Of a stretch of 14,581 nt of DNA, positions 1-6,989 are shown piece after piece. Numbering within the stretch: the stretch's first letter is position 1; each line of letters starts with the position of its first letter. Location: positions 1 through 14,581 of the forward strand of contig CANFYD010000032.1 of assembly GCA_947450745.1 (NCBI GenBank), read 5' to 3'. The DNA is from Burkholderiales bacterium (lineage in GTDB: Bacteria; Pseudomonadota; Gammaproteobacteria; Burkholderiales; Burkholderiaceae_C). A program made the position numbers and the translations under genes. Below the pieces are notes generated by a model. It searched no databases and was not told the DNA's origin. It worked only from the letters and a program-made list of their open reading frames with translations.

Positions 1-1431
1 GAAGGCCACCCAGAAGCCCACCACCCACAGCCAGAACGAGCGCACGCCCCAGGTGCGGTCCAGCTTGTAGCCAAAGGCCTTGGGGAACCAGTAGTTGATG
101 CCGGCAAACATGCCGAACAGCACGCCGCCGATGATGACGTTGTGGAAGTGGGCGATCAGGAACAGGCTGTTGTGCAGGACGAAGTCGGCCGCCGGTATGG
201 CCAGCAACACGCCGGTCATGCCGCCGATGACGAAGGTGACCATGAAACCGATAGACCACAACATCGGCACATCAAAGTCGATGCGGCCTCGGTACATGGT
301 GAACAACCAGTTGAAGATCTTGGCTCCGGTCGGAATCGAAATGATCATGGTGGTGATGCCGAAGAAGGCGTTCACGCTGGCCCCGGAGCCCATGGTGAAG
401 AAGTGATGCAACCAGACCACATAGGACAACACGGTGATCACCACGGTGGCGTAGACCATCGAGGCATAGCCGAACAGGCGCTTGTGGCTGAAGGTGGAGA
501 CCACTTCCGAGAAGATGCCAAAGGCCGGCAAGATCAGGATGTAGACCTCCGGGTGGCCCCAGATCCAGATCAGGTTCACATACATCATGGAGTTGCCGCC
601 CAGATCGTTGGTGAAGAAGTTGGTACCGGCCATGCGGTCCAGCGTCAACAAGGCGAGCACGGCTGTCAACACCGGGAAGGCGGCGACGATCAACACGTTG
701 GTGCACAAGGCGGTCCAGGTGAACACCGGCATCTTCATCATCGTCATGCCGGGCGCGCGCATCTTGATGATGGTGGCGATCAAATTGATGCCGGACAGCG
801 AGGTGCCCACACCCGCCAGCTGCAGCGCCCAGATGTAGTAATCGACCCCCACGCCAGGGCTTTGCAAAATGCCCGACAGCGGCGGATAAGCCAGCCAGCC
901 GGTGCGTGCAAATTCACCGATGAACAGCGACACCATCATCAGTACCGCGCCGCTGGCGGTCATCCAGAAGCTGAAGTTGTTCAAGAACGGGAAGGCCACG
1001 TCGCGTGCACCAATCTGCAACGGCACGACGTAGTTCATGAAGCCGGTCACCAGCGGCATGGCCACGAAGAAGATCATCAACACGCCGTGGGCGGTGAAGA
1101 TCTGGTCGTAGTGATGCGGTGGCAAGAAGCCGGTGTTCTCGCCAAACGCCATCGCCTGGTGGGCGCGCATCAGCAAGGCATCGACAAAGCCGCGCAACAG
1201 CATCACCAGTCCCAGGATGATGTACATGATGCCGATCTTCTTGTGGTCGATGCTGGTGATCCAGTTGTGCCACAACGGGCTCCACGCGCGGAAGTAAGTC
1301 AGCGCTGAAACCAGAGCAATACCCCCCACCACGATCATGACCAGGGTGGCCAAGACGATGGGGTCATGCGGAATCGCGTCGAAATCGAGGCGGCCGAACA
1401 CTAACTTGATGAGGTTTTGAACTTCAAACAT
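1..1431 (-). CDS. cyoB: Cytochrome bo3 ubiquinol oxidase subunit I, 3' end cut by window edge
   Basis: This is subunit I of the proton-pumping haem-copper quinol oxidase, in the inner membrane. It oxidises ubiquinol and reduces O2 to water. The reading frame is open from ATG 1431 to base 1, giving 477 codons of a protein that is about 660 residues in E. coli. The sequence matches the family closely: FLPPHHYDQIFTAHG carries a haem ligand and quinone-site residues, WGHPEVY carries the CuB histidine and the cross-linked tyrosine, WLHHFFT carries two further CuB histidines, and LIAHFHNVIIGG carries the two late haem ligands. All are intact. cyoA lies 40 bases upstream on the same strand, so the two are one operon; cyoC and cyoD are expected beyond base 1. 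A weak AGAGA ribosome site precedes the ATG. The antisense frames across this gene are GC-rich shadows. Confidence 0.97.
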   Translation of the reverse strand, partial: MFEVQNLIKLVFGRLDFDAIPHDPIVLATLVMIVVGGIALVSALTYFRAWSPLWHNWITSIDHKKIGIMYIILGLVMLLRGFVDALLMRAHQAMAFGENTGFLPPHHYDQIFTAHGVLMIFFVAMPLVTGFMNYVVPLQIGARDVAFPFLNNFSFWMTASGAVLMMVSLFIGEFARTGWLAYPPLSGILQSPGVGVDYYIWALQLAGVGTSLSGINLIATIIKMRAPGMTMMKMPVFTWTALCTNVLIVAAFPVLTAVLALLTLDRMAGTNFFTNDLGGNSMMYVNLIWIWGHPEVYILILPAFGIFSEVVSTFSHKRLFGYASMVYATVVITVLSYVVWLHHFFTMGSGASVNAFFGITTMIISIPTGAKIFNWLFTMYRGRIDFDVPMLWSIGFMVTFVIGGMTGVLLAIPAADFVLHNSLFLIAHFHNVIIGGVLFGMFAGINYWFPKAFGYKLDRTWGVRSFWLWVVGFWVAF

Positions 1432-1471
1432 CGAGAGTCTCTGTAATTTTGGGTGAGCTGCTCAAAGCCGA

Positions 1472-2527
1472 TCAGGGCTGGCTGCGCGGGGCCCGGACGC
1501 TGAAATCGCCCGCGTTCTCCGGCGTACACAAGGCCGTCACATAGCTGCGCTGCGTCTCGCGCCACGGTTTGGCGGCCACACCGGCGATGCCGCCCTTGCC
1601 CGAGCCACCCGCTTCGTCGATCGCCATCATCTGGCCCATGCACATCTTGCTGACGTCCACGCAGCGGTTCAGGATGGCCGCGTAAAGCCCCGCATCCACC
1701 TGGGCATAGCGCCGCACCGGCACGCGCTGGCTGGGCTCTTCCAGCTTCAAGTAATCCGACCGATCCAGCACTCCGCCCGCGCTCTTGGTCTTTTGCACCC
1801 ATTGCTCAAAGTCGGCCGGCGACAAGCCCAGGAACTTGAAGCGCATGTGCGAGAAGCCGTCGCCGCTGTAATTGGCCGAAAAACCGTCATACACGCCCGC
1901 CTTGTTGATCACCGCATGCAGCTTGGTCTGCATGCCGGGCATGGCGTAGATCTGGCCGGCCAGCGCGGGGATGTAGAAGGAATTCATCACCGTGGACGAA
2001 GTGATCTTGAACTCGATCGGCCGATCCACCGGCGCGGCCAGCTCGTTGACCGTGGCAATGCCCAGCTCCGGGTAGACGAACAACCACTTCCAATCCAGCG
2101 CCACCACTTCGACCACGAACGGTTGCACGCCCGCCACCAAGGGCCGCTTCGCGTCGATGCGGTCCAGCGGCCGGTAGGGGTCCAGTTTGTGAGTGCTGAT
2201 CCAAGTGATCGCCCCCAACGCGATGATGATCAGCAGCGGCGCGCCCCAGATCACCAGCTCCAGGCGGGTCGAATGGGCCCACTCCGGGGTGTAGGTGGCG
2301 GCCTTATTTGATTGCCGATAGCGCCATGCAAACAACAAAGTCAGGGCAATCACCGGCACCACGATCAGCAGCATCAGTACCATGGCTGTGACGATCAGCT
2401 GCGACTGTTGCTGCGCAATATCGCCGGACGGCTTCATCACCACTGTGTTGCAAGCCGCAAGCGGTAAAACAGCCAACAGCAGGCCAAGGCGAGTCAAATT
2501 TCGAGAAGTCAATTGAAGGAGTGCCAT
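1472..2527 (-). CDS. cyoA: Cytochrome bo3 ubiquinol oxidase subunit II (lipoprotein)
   Basis: A 351-residue subunit II of the bo3 quinol oxidase. The N-terminus is a lipoprotein signal: a hydrophobic stretch followed by the lipobox LAAC, with Cys26 as the lipidated residue. Two membrane helices follow at about residues 43-67 and 92-110, then a periplasmic cupredoxin-like domain. In that domain the place of the cytochrome c oxidase CuA ligands holds SANYSGDGFSHM, without the CuA cysteines. This is the normal state for a quinol oxidase and argues against a cytochrome c oxidase. DWKWLFVYPE and NSFYIPALAGQIYAMPGM are also typical of CyoA. It is the first gene of the operon with cyoB. The upstream region, shared with the divergent MFS gene, holds an FNR/ANR-type site. 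I see no strong ribosome site before ATG 2527. Confidence 0.96.
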   Translation of the reverse strand: MALLQLTSRNLTRLGLLLAVLPLAACNTVVMKPSGDIAQQQSQLIVTAMVLMLLIVVPVIALTLLFAWRYRQSNKAATYTPEWAHSTRLELVIWGAPLLIIIALGAITWISTHKLDPYRPLDRIDAKRPLVAGVQPFVVEVVALDWKWLFVYPELGIATVNELAAPVDRPIEFKITSSTVMNSFYIPALAGQIYAMPGMQTKLHAVINKAGVYDGFSANYSGDGFSHMRFKFLGLSPADFEQWVQKTKSAGGVLDRSDYLKLEEPSQRVPVRRYAQVDAGLYAAILNRCVDVSKMCMGQMMAIDEAGGSGKGGIAGVAAKPWRETQRSYVTALCTPENAGDFSVRAPRSQP

Positions 2528-2576
2528 TCGTGATAACCAGAAGCTGCGGGTAAACGCTAGTTACGTTCCGGTTTGA

Positions 2577-2582
2577 AATATA
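2577..2582 (-). promoter_or_regulatory. Candidate -10 element of the cyoA promoter
   Basis: On the minus strand this reads TATATT, one mismatch to TATAAT. It would start transcription near base 2570, about 43 bases before the cyoA ATG. No clear -35 box sits at the right distance. The FNR-type palindrome is centred near -25, between the expected -35 and -10 positions. Confidence 0.45.
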
Positions 2583-2588
2583 GGCTTT

Positions 2589-2602
2589 TTGATCCAAATC
2601 AA
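2589..2602. promoter_or_regulatory. FNR/ANR-type binding site in the cyoA-MFS divergent region
   Basis: The sequence is TTGAT-CCAA-ATCAA, a perfect match to the FNR/ANR consensus TTGAT-N4-ATCAA. It lies 62 bases from the cyoA ATG and 51 bases from the MFS ATG. Relative to the candidate cyoA -10 box it is centred around -25, a position that normally blocks RNA polymerase. This fits the known oxygen-linked repression of bo3 oxidase genes by FNR (E. coli) and Anr (Pseudomonas). Whether it also affects the MFS gene cannot be read from the sequence. Confidence 0.75.
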
Positions 2603-2607
2603 CGATT

Positions 2608-2620
2608 GGACATTTTGTCC
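2608..2620. promoter_or_regulatory. Short inverted repeat, possible second operator before cyoA
   Basis: GGACA-TTT-TGTCC is a perfect 5-base inverted repeat with a 3-base spacer, six bases from the FNR-type site. It lies upstream of the cyoA promoter position and close to where the MFS promoter should be. I do not recognise the regulator. A repeat this short could occur by chance. Confidence 0.3.
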
Positions 2621-2652
2621 CAGGTGTCACAAGCAACCACAAGTTCCCAGCC

Positions 2653-3987
2653 ATGACCAGCCATTCCATTCCCCTGCCCTATCCCCCTGCCACCAGCGCC
2701 GCCGGTGCACGCCCGCCGGCCGAACCTGCGCACAGCGTCGCCCCCGGCGACATTGCCGTCGGCGTCGTGATTGGCCGAGCGTCCGAGTATTTCGACTTCT
2801 TTGTCTTCGGCATCGCCTCGGTGCTGGTCTTCCCGGCGGTGTTTTTCCCCTTTGTCGATCAATTGCAAGGCACGCTCTACGCGTTCATGCTGTTTGCGCT
2901 GGCCTTTGTCGCGCGGCCAGTGGGCACGCTGGTCGGCATGTGGATACAAAGCCGCTTCGGGCGCAGCGCCAAGTTGAGCAGCGCCTTGCTGTTGCTGGGC
3001 TGCTCCACCGTCGCGATGGCCTTGCTGCCCAACTACCAAACCGCTGGCGTTGTGGCAATTGCACTGCTGGCCCTGTGCCGCATCGGCCAAGGCTTGGCGC
3101 TCGGCGGCTCTTGGGACGGCCTGCCGTCGCTGTTGGCCTTGAACGCGCCTGAGCAGCGGCGCGGTTGGTACGCCATGCTGGGTCAACTGGGCGCGCCGCT
3201 GGGGTTCTTGATCGCTTGCAGCCTGTTTGCATATTCCTGGAGCAGCCTGAGCAGCCAAGATTTCCTTGACTGGGGCTGGCGTTACCCGTTCTTTGCGGCC
3301 TTTGCCATCAATGTGGTGGCCTTGTTTGCACGCTTGCGGCTGGTGGTGACGGAGGAATACGAGCAAGAGCTGAATGCCAATGAATTGCAGCCTTGCAGCG
3401 TGCGCGAACTGGTGTCGACGCAGGGCAACAACCTGTTCATTGGCGCTTTTGCCGCGCTGGCCAGCTTTGCGCTGTTCCACATCGTCACCGTGTTCCCGCT
3501 GTCCTGGGTGATGTTGTATTCGCAGCAGGAGATCGGTGAGTTCTTGGGTGTGCAAATCATCGGCGCCTTGCTGGCCGCTGCGGCCATGCCGCTTTCAGGC
3601 CTGTTGGCCGACCGCATCGGCCGGCGCAGCACGCTGGGCAGCTTGGCCGTGCTGATCGGCGTCTTCGGCCTGTTCGCGCCGCTGTTGCTGGGCGGCGGCA
3701 CGTTGGGGCAAGACGCCTTCATCCTGGTCGGCTTTGTCTTGCTGGGCCTGTCTTATGGGCAAGCGGCCGGGTCGGTCACAGCCAACTTTTTGCCCCGCTT
3801 CCGCTACACCGGCGCGGCGCTGACGGCCGACATGGCCTGGCTGATCGGCGCGGCCTTTGCGCCGCTGGTGGCGCTGGGGCTGTCGGCCCGCTTCGGCCTG
3901 GTCGCCGTCAGCCTCTACTTGGTGTCGGGCACCGTCTGCACCTTGCTAGCCTTGCGCGCCAATAGGGCTCTGTCGCTAAAGGATTGA
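2653..3987 (+). CDS. MFS transporter, metabolite:H+ symporter-like
   Basis: A 444-residue polytopic inner-membrane protein with about 12 hydrophobic segments. After a 33-residue Pro/Ala-rich cytoplasmic tail come the features of the metabolite:H+ symporter branch (ProP, KgtP and ShiA type): ASEYFDFFVFG in helix 1, FVARPVGTLVGMWIQSRFGRSAK for loop 2-3, RIGQGLALGGSWDG in helix 4, WGWRYPF before helix 6, and the second MFS motif LLADRIGRRS in loop 8-9. These point to a proton-coupled carrier of a small organic acid or zwitterion; the substrate cannot be inferred. It is divergent from cyoA across 125 bases that contain an FNR/ANR-type palindrome, so it may share oxygen control with the oxidase. 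There is no good ribosome site before ATG 2653. The gene ends 19 bases before a REP-like element. Confidence 0.9.
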   Translation: MTSHSIPLPYPPATSAAGARPPAEPAHSVAPGDIAVGVVIGRASEYFDFFVFGIASVLVFPAVFFPFVDQLQGTLYAFMLFALAFVARPVGTLVGMWIQSRFGRSAKLSSALLLLGCSTVAMALLPNYQTAGVVAIALLALCRIGQGLALGGSWDGLPSLLALNAPEQRRGWYAMLGQLGAPLGFLIACSLFAYSWSSLSSQDFLDWGWRYPFFAAFAINVVALFARLRLVVTEEYEQELNANELQPCSVRELVSTQGNNLFIGAFAALASFALFHIVTVFPLSWVMLYSQQEIGEFLGVQIIGALLAAAAMPLSGLLADRIGRRSTLGSLAVLIGVFGLFAPLLLGGGTLGQDAFILVGFVLLGLSYGQAAGSVTANFLPRFRYTGAALTADMAWLIGAAFAPLVALGLSARFGLVAVSLYLVSGTVCTLLALRANRALSLKD

Positions 3988-4006
3988 GCCGCTGCTGCAT
4001 CCCCCT

Positions 4007-4135
4007 GTAGGGCGGGTCGCGACCCGCGAGCGACTCCGGCGGGCGGATACCGACGCAACACGAAGCACCACCATGGGTAGGTCGAGTGCCTACCAGTGCC
4101 ACAGTCGGCCGCACGCGGGTCGCGCCCCGCCCTAC
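4007..4135. repeat. BIME-like palindromic repeat, copy A
   Basis: The left arm (4007-4027) starts GTAGGGCGGGTC and contains the perfect palindrome GCGGGTCGCGACCCGC. The right arm (4115-4135) is its inverted counterpart ending CCGCCCTAC, with one change inside the hairpin (CGCGCCCC). The core shares CGCAACACG and GCCACAGTCGGC with copies B and C. A private hairpin, GGTAGG/CCTACC with a 7-base loop, lies at 4076-4094. GTAG followed by a hairpin, paired with an inverted copy, is the layout of REP elements in BIMEs. The element fills the space between the convergent MFS and phosphatase genes and could end transcription from both sides. I see no target-site duplication. Confidence 0.8.
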
Positions 4136-4145
4136 GGAAGCTGAC

Positions 4146-6173
4146 TCAACGCACCCCGCCCAGCACCGCTTGGCCGATCTTGAAGAACACATCGGTGTTG
4201 TCCATCACGCCGGTGAAGTACTTGGCACCGCGACCAAAGGCGGACAGCGGCACATCGGTGGCGGTGTGCACCGCTTGGTCGCCAGGCACTTGGCCGGTGA
4301 CGTGGAAGCCGGTCGTGCTGTTGCGCTGGCCTGGGCTGGCCGGGTAGGCGCTTTGCGGCGCTTGTTTGTAGAACGGCTGCTGTGAGTCTTGCGTCGGGGT
4401 CGCATTGGCCAGCCAGTTTTCATAGCGGTCGGCATTCGCGCCGTAGCCGATCAACATCTTGTTGTCGACGTCGGTGCTTTGCGGATAACCGTCGGCCGCG
4501 ATGCTGTACTTCGGAAAGCGCGACGCTTGGTAGACGCCGACTTGCTTGTCGCGCAGGCCTTCCACGCTGGGCTGCTCGGTAGCGGCCCGCATTTCCAGCA
4601 CTGAGCGGGTCGAGGCGCCAATGATGGCCGCGCCCGAGCATTCGTGGTCGGCGGTCACGATCACCAGCGTGTCCGGGTGCGTGGCGGCAAAGTCCTTGGC
4701 CACTTGCACGGCCCGGTCGAACTCGATCATCTCCAGCAACCAGCGGTCGGTGTCCATCAAGTGCGACTGCTTGTCGATGGACGCGCCTTCGATCATCGCG
4801 ACAAAGCCCTTTTTGTTGCGCGACAGCACCTGCAGCGCGACGGCGGCCATTTCGTCCAGCATCGGCTGATCGGGGAAGCCGTAGTCATCGACGATGGTCG
4901 AGGCCCCACGGCGCTTGTTGATCTTGTCAAAGGCCACATTCATGTTCGAGTAGGCGAACAGGCCCAGCAATTTGTCCGTGCGCCCGCTCTGCGTGGCTGA
5001 CTTCAAGCCGGCCAGATCGGGGGCGTAGGCAAAGCCGGCGCTCTGAAAATCGCCGATCAAGTCGCGCTGTGGGTCCACTGCGCCGGGCTTGGCACCCCAG
5101 CCGGTGACGATGTCTTGCGGCAACACGTAGTCGGACTTGCCGTCACGCTGCGAGCCATTCATCGCCTGACCGATGCGCGAACCATCGGGCTTGAGCGCCT
5201 CGGTATTGGGCAAAAACCATTTGCGCCCGCCGCCCATCAGGACGGACAAACCGGTCAAATGCCGGTCATCCAAAAACTGATCGACGATGCCGGTGCCACG
5301 GCCACGGTCCGCCGTGTGCACTGCCATCGCGGCGGGGGTCGCGTCAAACACATCGGCGGTGGTGACGATGCCCAACGCCTTGCCCTGGGTGCGATGCAGA
5401 TACTCGGCCAGATATTCGACGCGCGGGTTGTCGAACGCGTCCAGCGTGTCGTCAGGGAACACGCCCTCCTGGTTGTTGTTGGCCTTGTTGCCGGTCACGT
5501 AGTTGGACATGCCGGGTGCCGAGTCGGTGACGATGCCGTTCAACGACGACGTCATCACCATGCCGGTGAACGGCGCCGTATCCATCGCCAGCATTTGCTG
5601 CGGTTTGCCCTGCGTGTAGCCCCGGCCGATGATGCGGGCAGCGGTGCGGTGCGTGGCCCCCATGCCGTCGCCCAGCAAGATGATGACGTTCTTGACCGGC
5701 TGCCCGCCGCGCGTCAACGCGACGATCTCGAAATTGCCCTCGGCGCTGACGTTTTGCCCATCACTTTGAACCGCCTTGACGAGCAAGCGGTGTACGCCGG
5801 GCTTGAGGTTGGAGTAAGCGCGCAGGCTGACCACGGCCGCATTGCTGTCCTTGGGCAAGCTCAAACCGGTGGTGACGATGCTGCTGGTGCCGGCCGGCGC
5901 GGCGACGGCTTTGCCATCCACCCAGAACTCGAAGCCGGTCAGCGTCGTCCCGGTGTCCAGGCGGACGGTCGCTTGCAAGTCGAAGCGTTGGCCCGGCAGA
6001 AAGCGCGCGATGTAGGGCGCATTCGGGTTGCCAGCGGCGAACAACTCGCTCGGCGGTGTCAGCCGGGACACCTGCGGTGCGGCAACGGCGCTGGCGCACA
6101 ACAGCGCGAACAGCGGGATAGCCGCGAAGCTGACGGCAAATTTTGTTTTGTAAGTGTTGCGATGTGCAGTCAT
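4146..6173 (-). CDS. Secreted PhoA-type alkaline phosphatase with N-terminal extension
   Basis: A 675-residue periplasmic phosphomonoesterase of the alkaline phosphatase superfamily. A signal peptide ends near residue 32 (ASAVAA). The catalytic core starts at residue 161 with KNVIILLGDGMG (metal ligand Asp169). The nucleophile is Ser218 in TDSAPGMSNYVTG. Later metal ligands are Glu462, Asp467 and His471 in IEGASIDKQSH, Asp509-His510 in TADHEC, and His636 in HTATDVPLSAFG. All equivalents of the E. coli PhoA metal ligands are visible. The protein is about 200 residues longer than E. coli PhoA, partly because of a beta-rich, Ig-like stretch at about residues 35-155 that may mediate anchoring or substrate binding. 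It overlaps the upstream gene by ATGA, so it is probably translationally coupled and read from that gene's promoter, where a PhoB-box-like repeat sits. Phosphate starvation is the likely inducer. Confidence 0.93.
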   Translation of the reverse strand: MTAHRNTYKTKFAVSFAAIPLFALLCASAVAAPQVSRLTPPSELFAAGNPNAPYIARFLPGQRFDLQATVRLDTGTTLTGFEFWVDGKAVAAPAGTSSIVTTGLSLPKDSNAAVVSLRAYSNLKPGVHRLLVKAVQSDGQNVSAEGNFEIVALTRGGQPVKNVIILLGDGMGATHRTAARIIGRGYTQGKPQQMLAMDTAPFTGMVMTSSLNGIVTDSAPGMSNYVTGNKANNNQEGVFPDDTLDAFDNPRVEYLAEYLHRTQGKALGIVTTADVFDATPAAMAVHTADRGRGTGIVDQFLDDRHLTGLSVLMGGGRKWFLPNTEALKPDGSRIGQAMNGSQRDGKSDYVLPQDIVTGWGAKPGAVDPQRDLIGDFQSAGFAYAPDLAGLKSATQSGRTDKLLGLFAYSNMNVAFDKINKRRGASTIVDDYGFPDQPMLDEMAAVALQVLSRNKKGFVAMIEGASIDKQSHLMDTDRWLLEMIEFDRAVQVAKDFAATHPDTLVIVTADHECSGAAIIGASTRSVLEMRAATEQPSVEGLRDKQVGVYQASRFPKYSIAADGYPQSTDVDNKMLIGYGANADRYENWLANATPTQDSQQPFYKQAPQSAYPASPGQRNSTTGFHVTGQVPGDQAVHTATDVPLSAFGRGAKYFTGVMDNTDVFFKIGQAVLGGVR

Positions 6174-6739
6174 TGGGTAGACCCGGTGGTTGACTTTGAA
6201 ATAGAAGTTGAGGCGGCAGCGGCATCAAACAGCAGCACCGAACTGGCGCTGTCCAGCCGCAGACGCACGCTGGAGCGGCGACCATCGGCTTCCGCTTGCG
6301 CGCCCAGTTCGAGCCGGCCGGTCAGCGCCAGCAGGCCCGGCACATAGGCCAGGGCCGGGCTTTGCGGCACGGCATCCAGATGTACATAAACCGTGGTGAC
6401 CGGCAGATCGTCGGCGTAGCGCTCGTCCTCATCCCCCAGCGTGACCGGCAGCGGCGTCAGCAAGATCACGCCGGGCAAGGCGTCGGCCGCGTCTTGCCGC
6501 GCCATATAACCCAGCATGCGCACCTGCCGCCCCTGCAGTGACAGCAGCTTGGCGCTGGGTTGCAGGCCACGCGGCCCAACCGGCATGGTGAAGAACTCAG
6601 CAAACTTGAGGTCTGCGGCAGCAGCAGCAGCAGCAGCAGCCTCCGCACGCACCTGCGAAGCGGGCCAACACAGCACCGCGCCGAGCAAGACGGCGCTCAG
6701 GCGGCGGTAGTTCAAAACCTCGTTCATGCCCTGGGACAT
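6170..6739 (-). CDS. Exported protein of unknown function, first gene of the phosphatase unit
   Basis: A 189-residue protein with an N-terminal signal (residues 10-32, LSAVLLGAVLCWPASQVRA). Directly after it comes a run of nine alanines encoded by seven GCT codons plus GCC and GCA. The mature part begins KFAEFFTMPVGPRGLQPSAKLL, then QGRQVRMLGYMARQ and LPGVILLTPLPVTL, and ends with a beta-like segment VRLRLDSASSVLLFD. It looks like a small beta-rich periplasmic domain. I do not recognise the family and assign no catalytic motif. The start at 6739 is preferred over Met5 because TGAGGG lies about 7 bases before it, whereas Met5 has no suitably spaced site. The stop overlaps the phosphatase start (ATGA), so the two proteins are probably made together, perhaps as a partner or accessory of the phosphatase. 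A PhoB-box-like site lies 55 bases upstream. Confidence 0.85.
   Translation of the reverse strand: MSQGMNEVLNYRRLSAVLLGAVLCWPASQVRAEAAAAAAAAADLKFAEFFTMPVGPRGLQPSAKLLSLQGRQVRMLGYMARQDAADALPGVILLTPLPVTLGDEDERYADDLPVTTVYVHLDAVPQSPALAYVPGLLALTGRLELGAQAEADGRRSSVRLRLDSASSVLLFDAAAASTSISKSTTGSTQ
6619..6639. repeat. Trinucleotide microsatellite (CAG)7 inside a coding region
   Basis: Seven perfect CAG units on the plus strand read as seven GCT (Ala) codons on the minus strand, just after the signal-peptide cleavage region of the exported protein. Length changes would alter linker length without shifting the frame. Confidence 0.9.
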
Positions 6740-6793
6740 TGCAAGCCCTCACTCTGGAATCCATTGAATAGCGGCGCATCATCGCGGCCGATC

Positions 6794-6811
6794 ATGACCA
6801 ATTTGTGACGG
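6794..6811 (-). promoter_or_regulatory. Candidate PhoB box of the phosphatase unit
   Basis: On the minus strand this reads CCGTCAC-AAAT-TGGTCAT. The PhoB box is two CTGTCAT-like 7-mers with a 4-base spacer; this matches 10 of 14 positions, with GTCA in both halves exactly 11 bases apart. Ten bases further lies GATGAT (6778-6783), a plausible -10 box at the spacing usual for PhoB-activated promoters. Transcription would start near 6771, leaving about a 31-base leader that contains the TGAGGG ribosome site. Its place before an alkaline phosphatase supports the call. Confidence 0.6.
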
Positions 6812-6865
6812 CGCGTGGGTTTTGAAGGTGACCGGCTGCCGGCGCTGCCTGGACGAACAAGTCCC

Positions 6866-6989
6866 GTAGGGCGGGTCGAGACCCGCGAGCGATTCAGGCA
6901 CAGGCACAGGCAGCGGCGTGTCGACAGGAGCTGGCCGGGCGCAACACGGGTGCCACAGTCGGCCGCACGCGGGTCACGACCCGCCCTAC
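6866..6989. repeat. BIME-like palindromic repeat, copy B
   Basis: The left arm (6866-6886) begins GTAGGGCGGGTCGAGACC and the right arm (6969-6989) is its near-perfect inverted copy ending CCGCCCTAC. Each arm is also a hairpin by itself (GCGGGTC/GACCCGC with a 2-base loop). The core shares CAGGAGCTGGCCGG, CGCAACACGG and GCCACAGTCGGC with copy C. Its last bases (CTA, minus strand TAG) form the psd stop codon. It separates psd from the promoter of the phosphatase unit and may insulate them. Apart from this element and the PhoB-like site I see nothing else in 6740-6985. Confidence 0.82.

Noticed and set aside
142..1308. 388-codon plus-strand frame opposite cyoB
   Set aside because: It is antisense to an unmistakable oxidase gene, has a His/Asp/Gln-rich composition typical of GC-rich shadows, and has no motif.
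5115..6347. 410-codon plus-strand frame opposite the phosphatase
   Set aside because: Antisense to a gene with complete catalytic motifs; composition and lack of domains mark it as a shadow.
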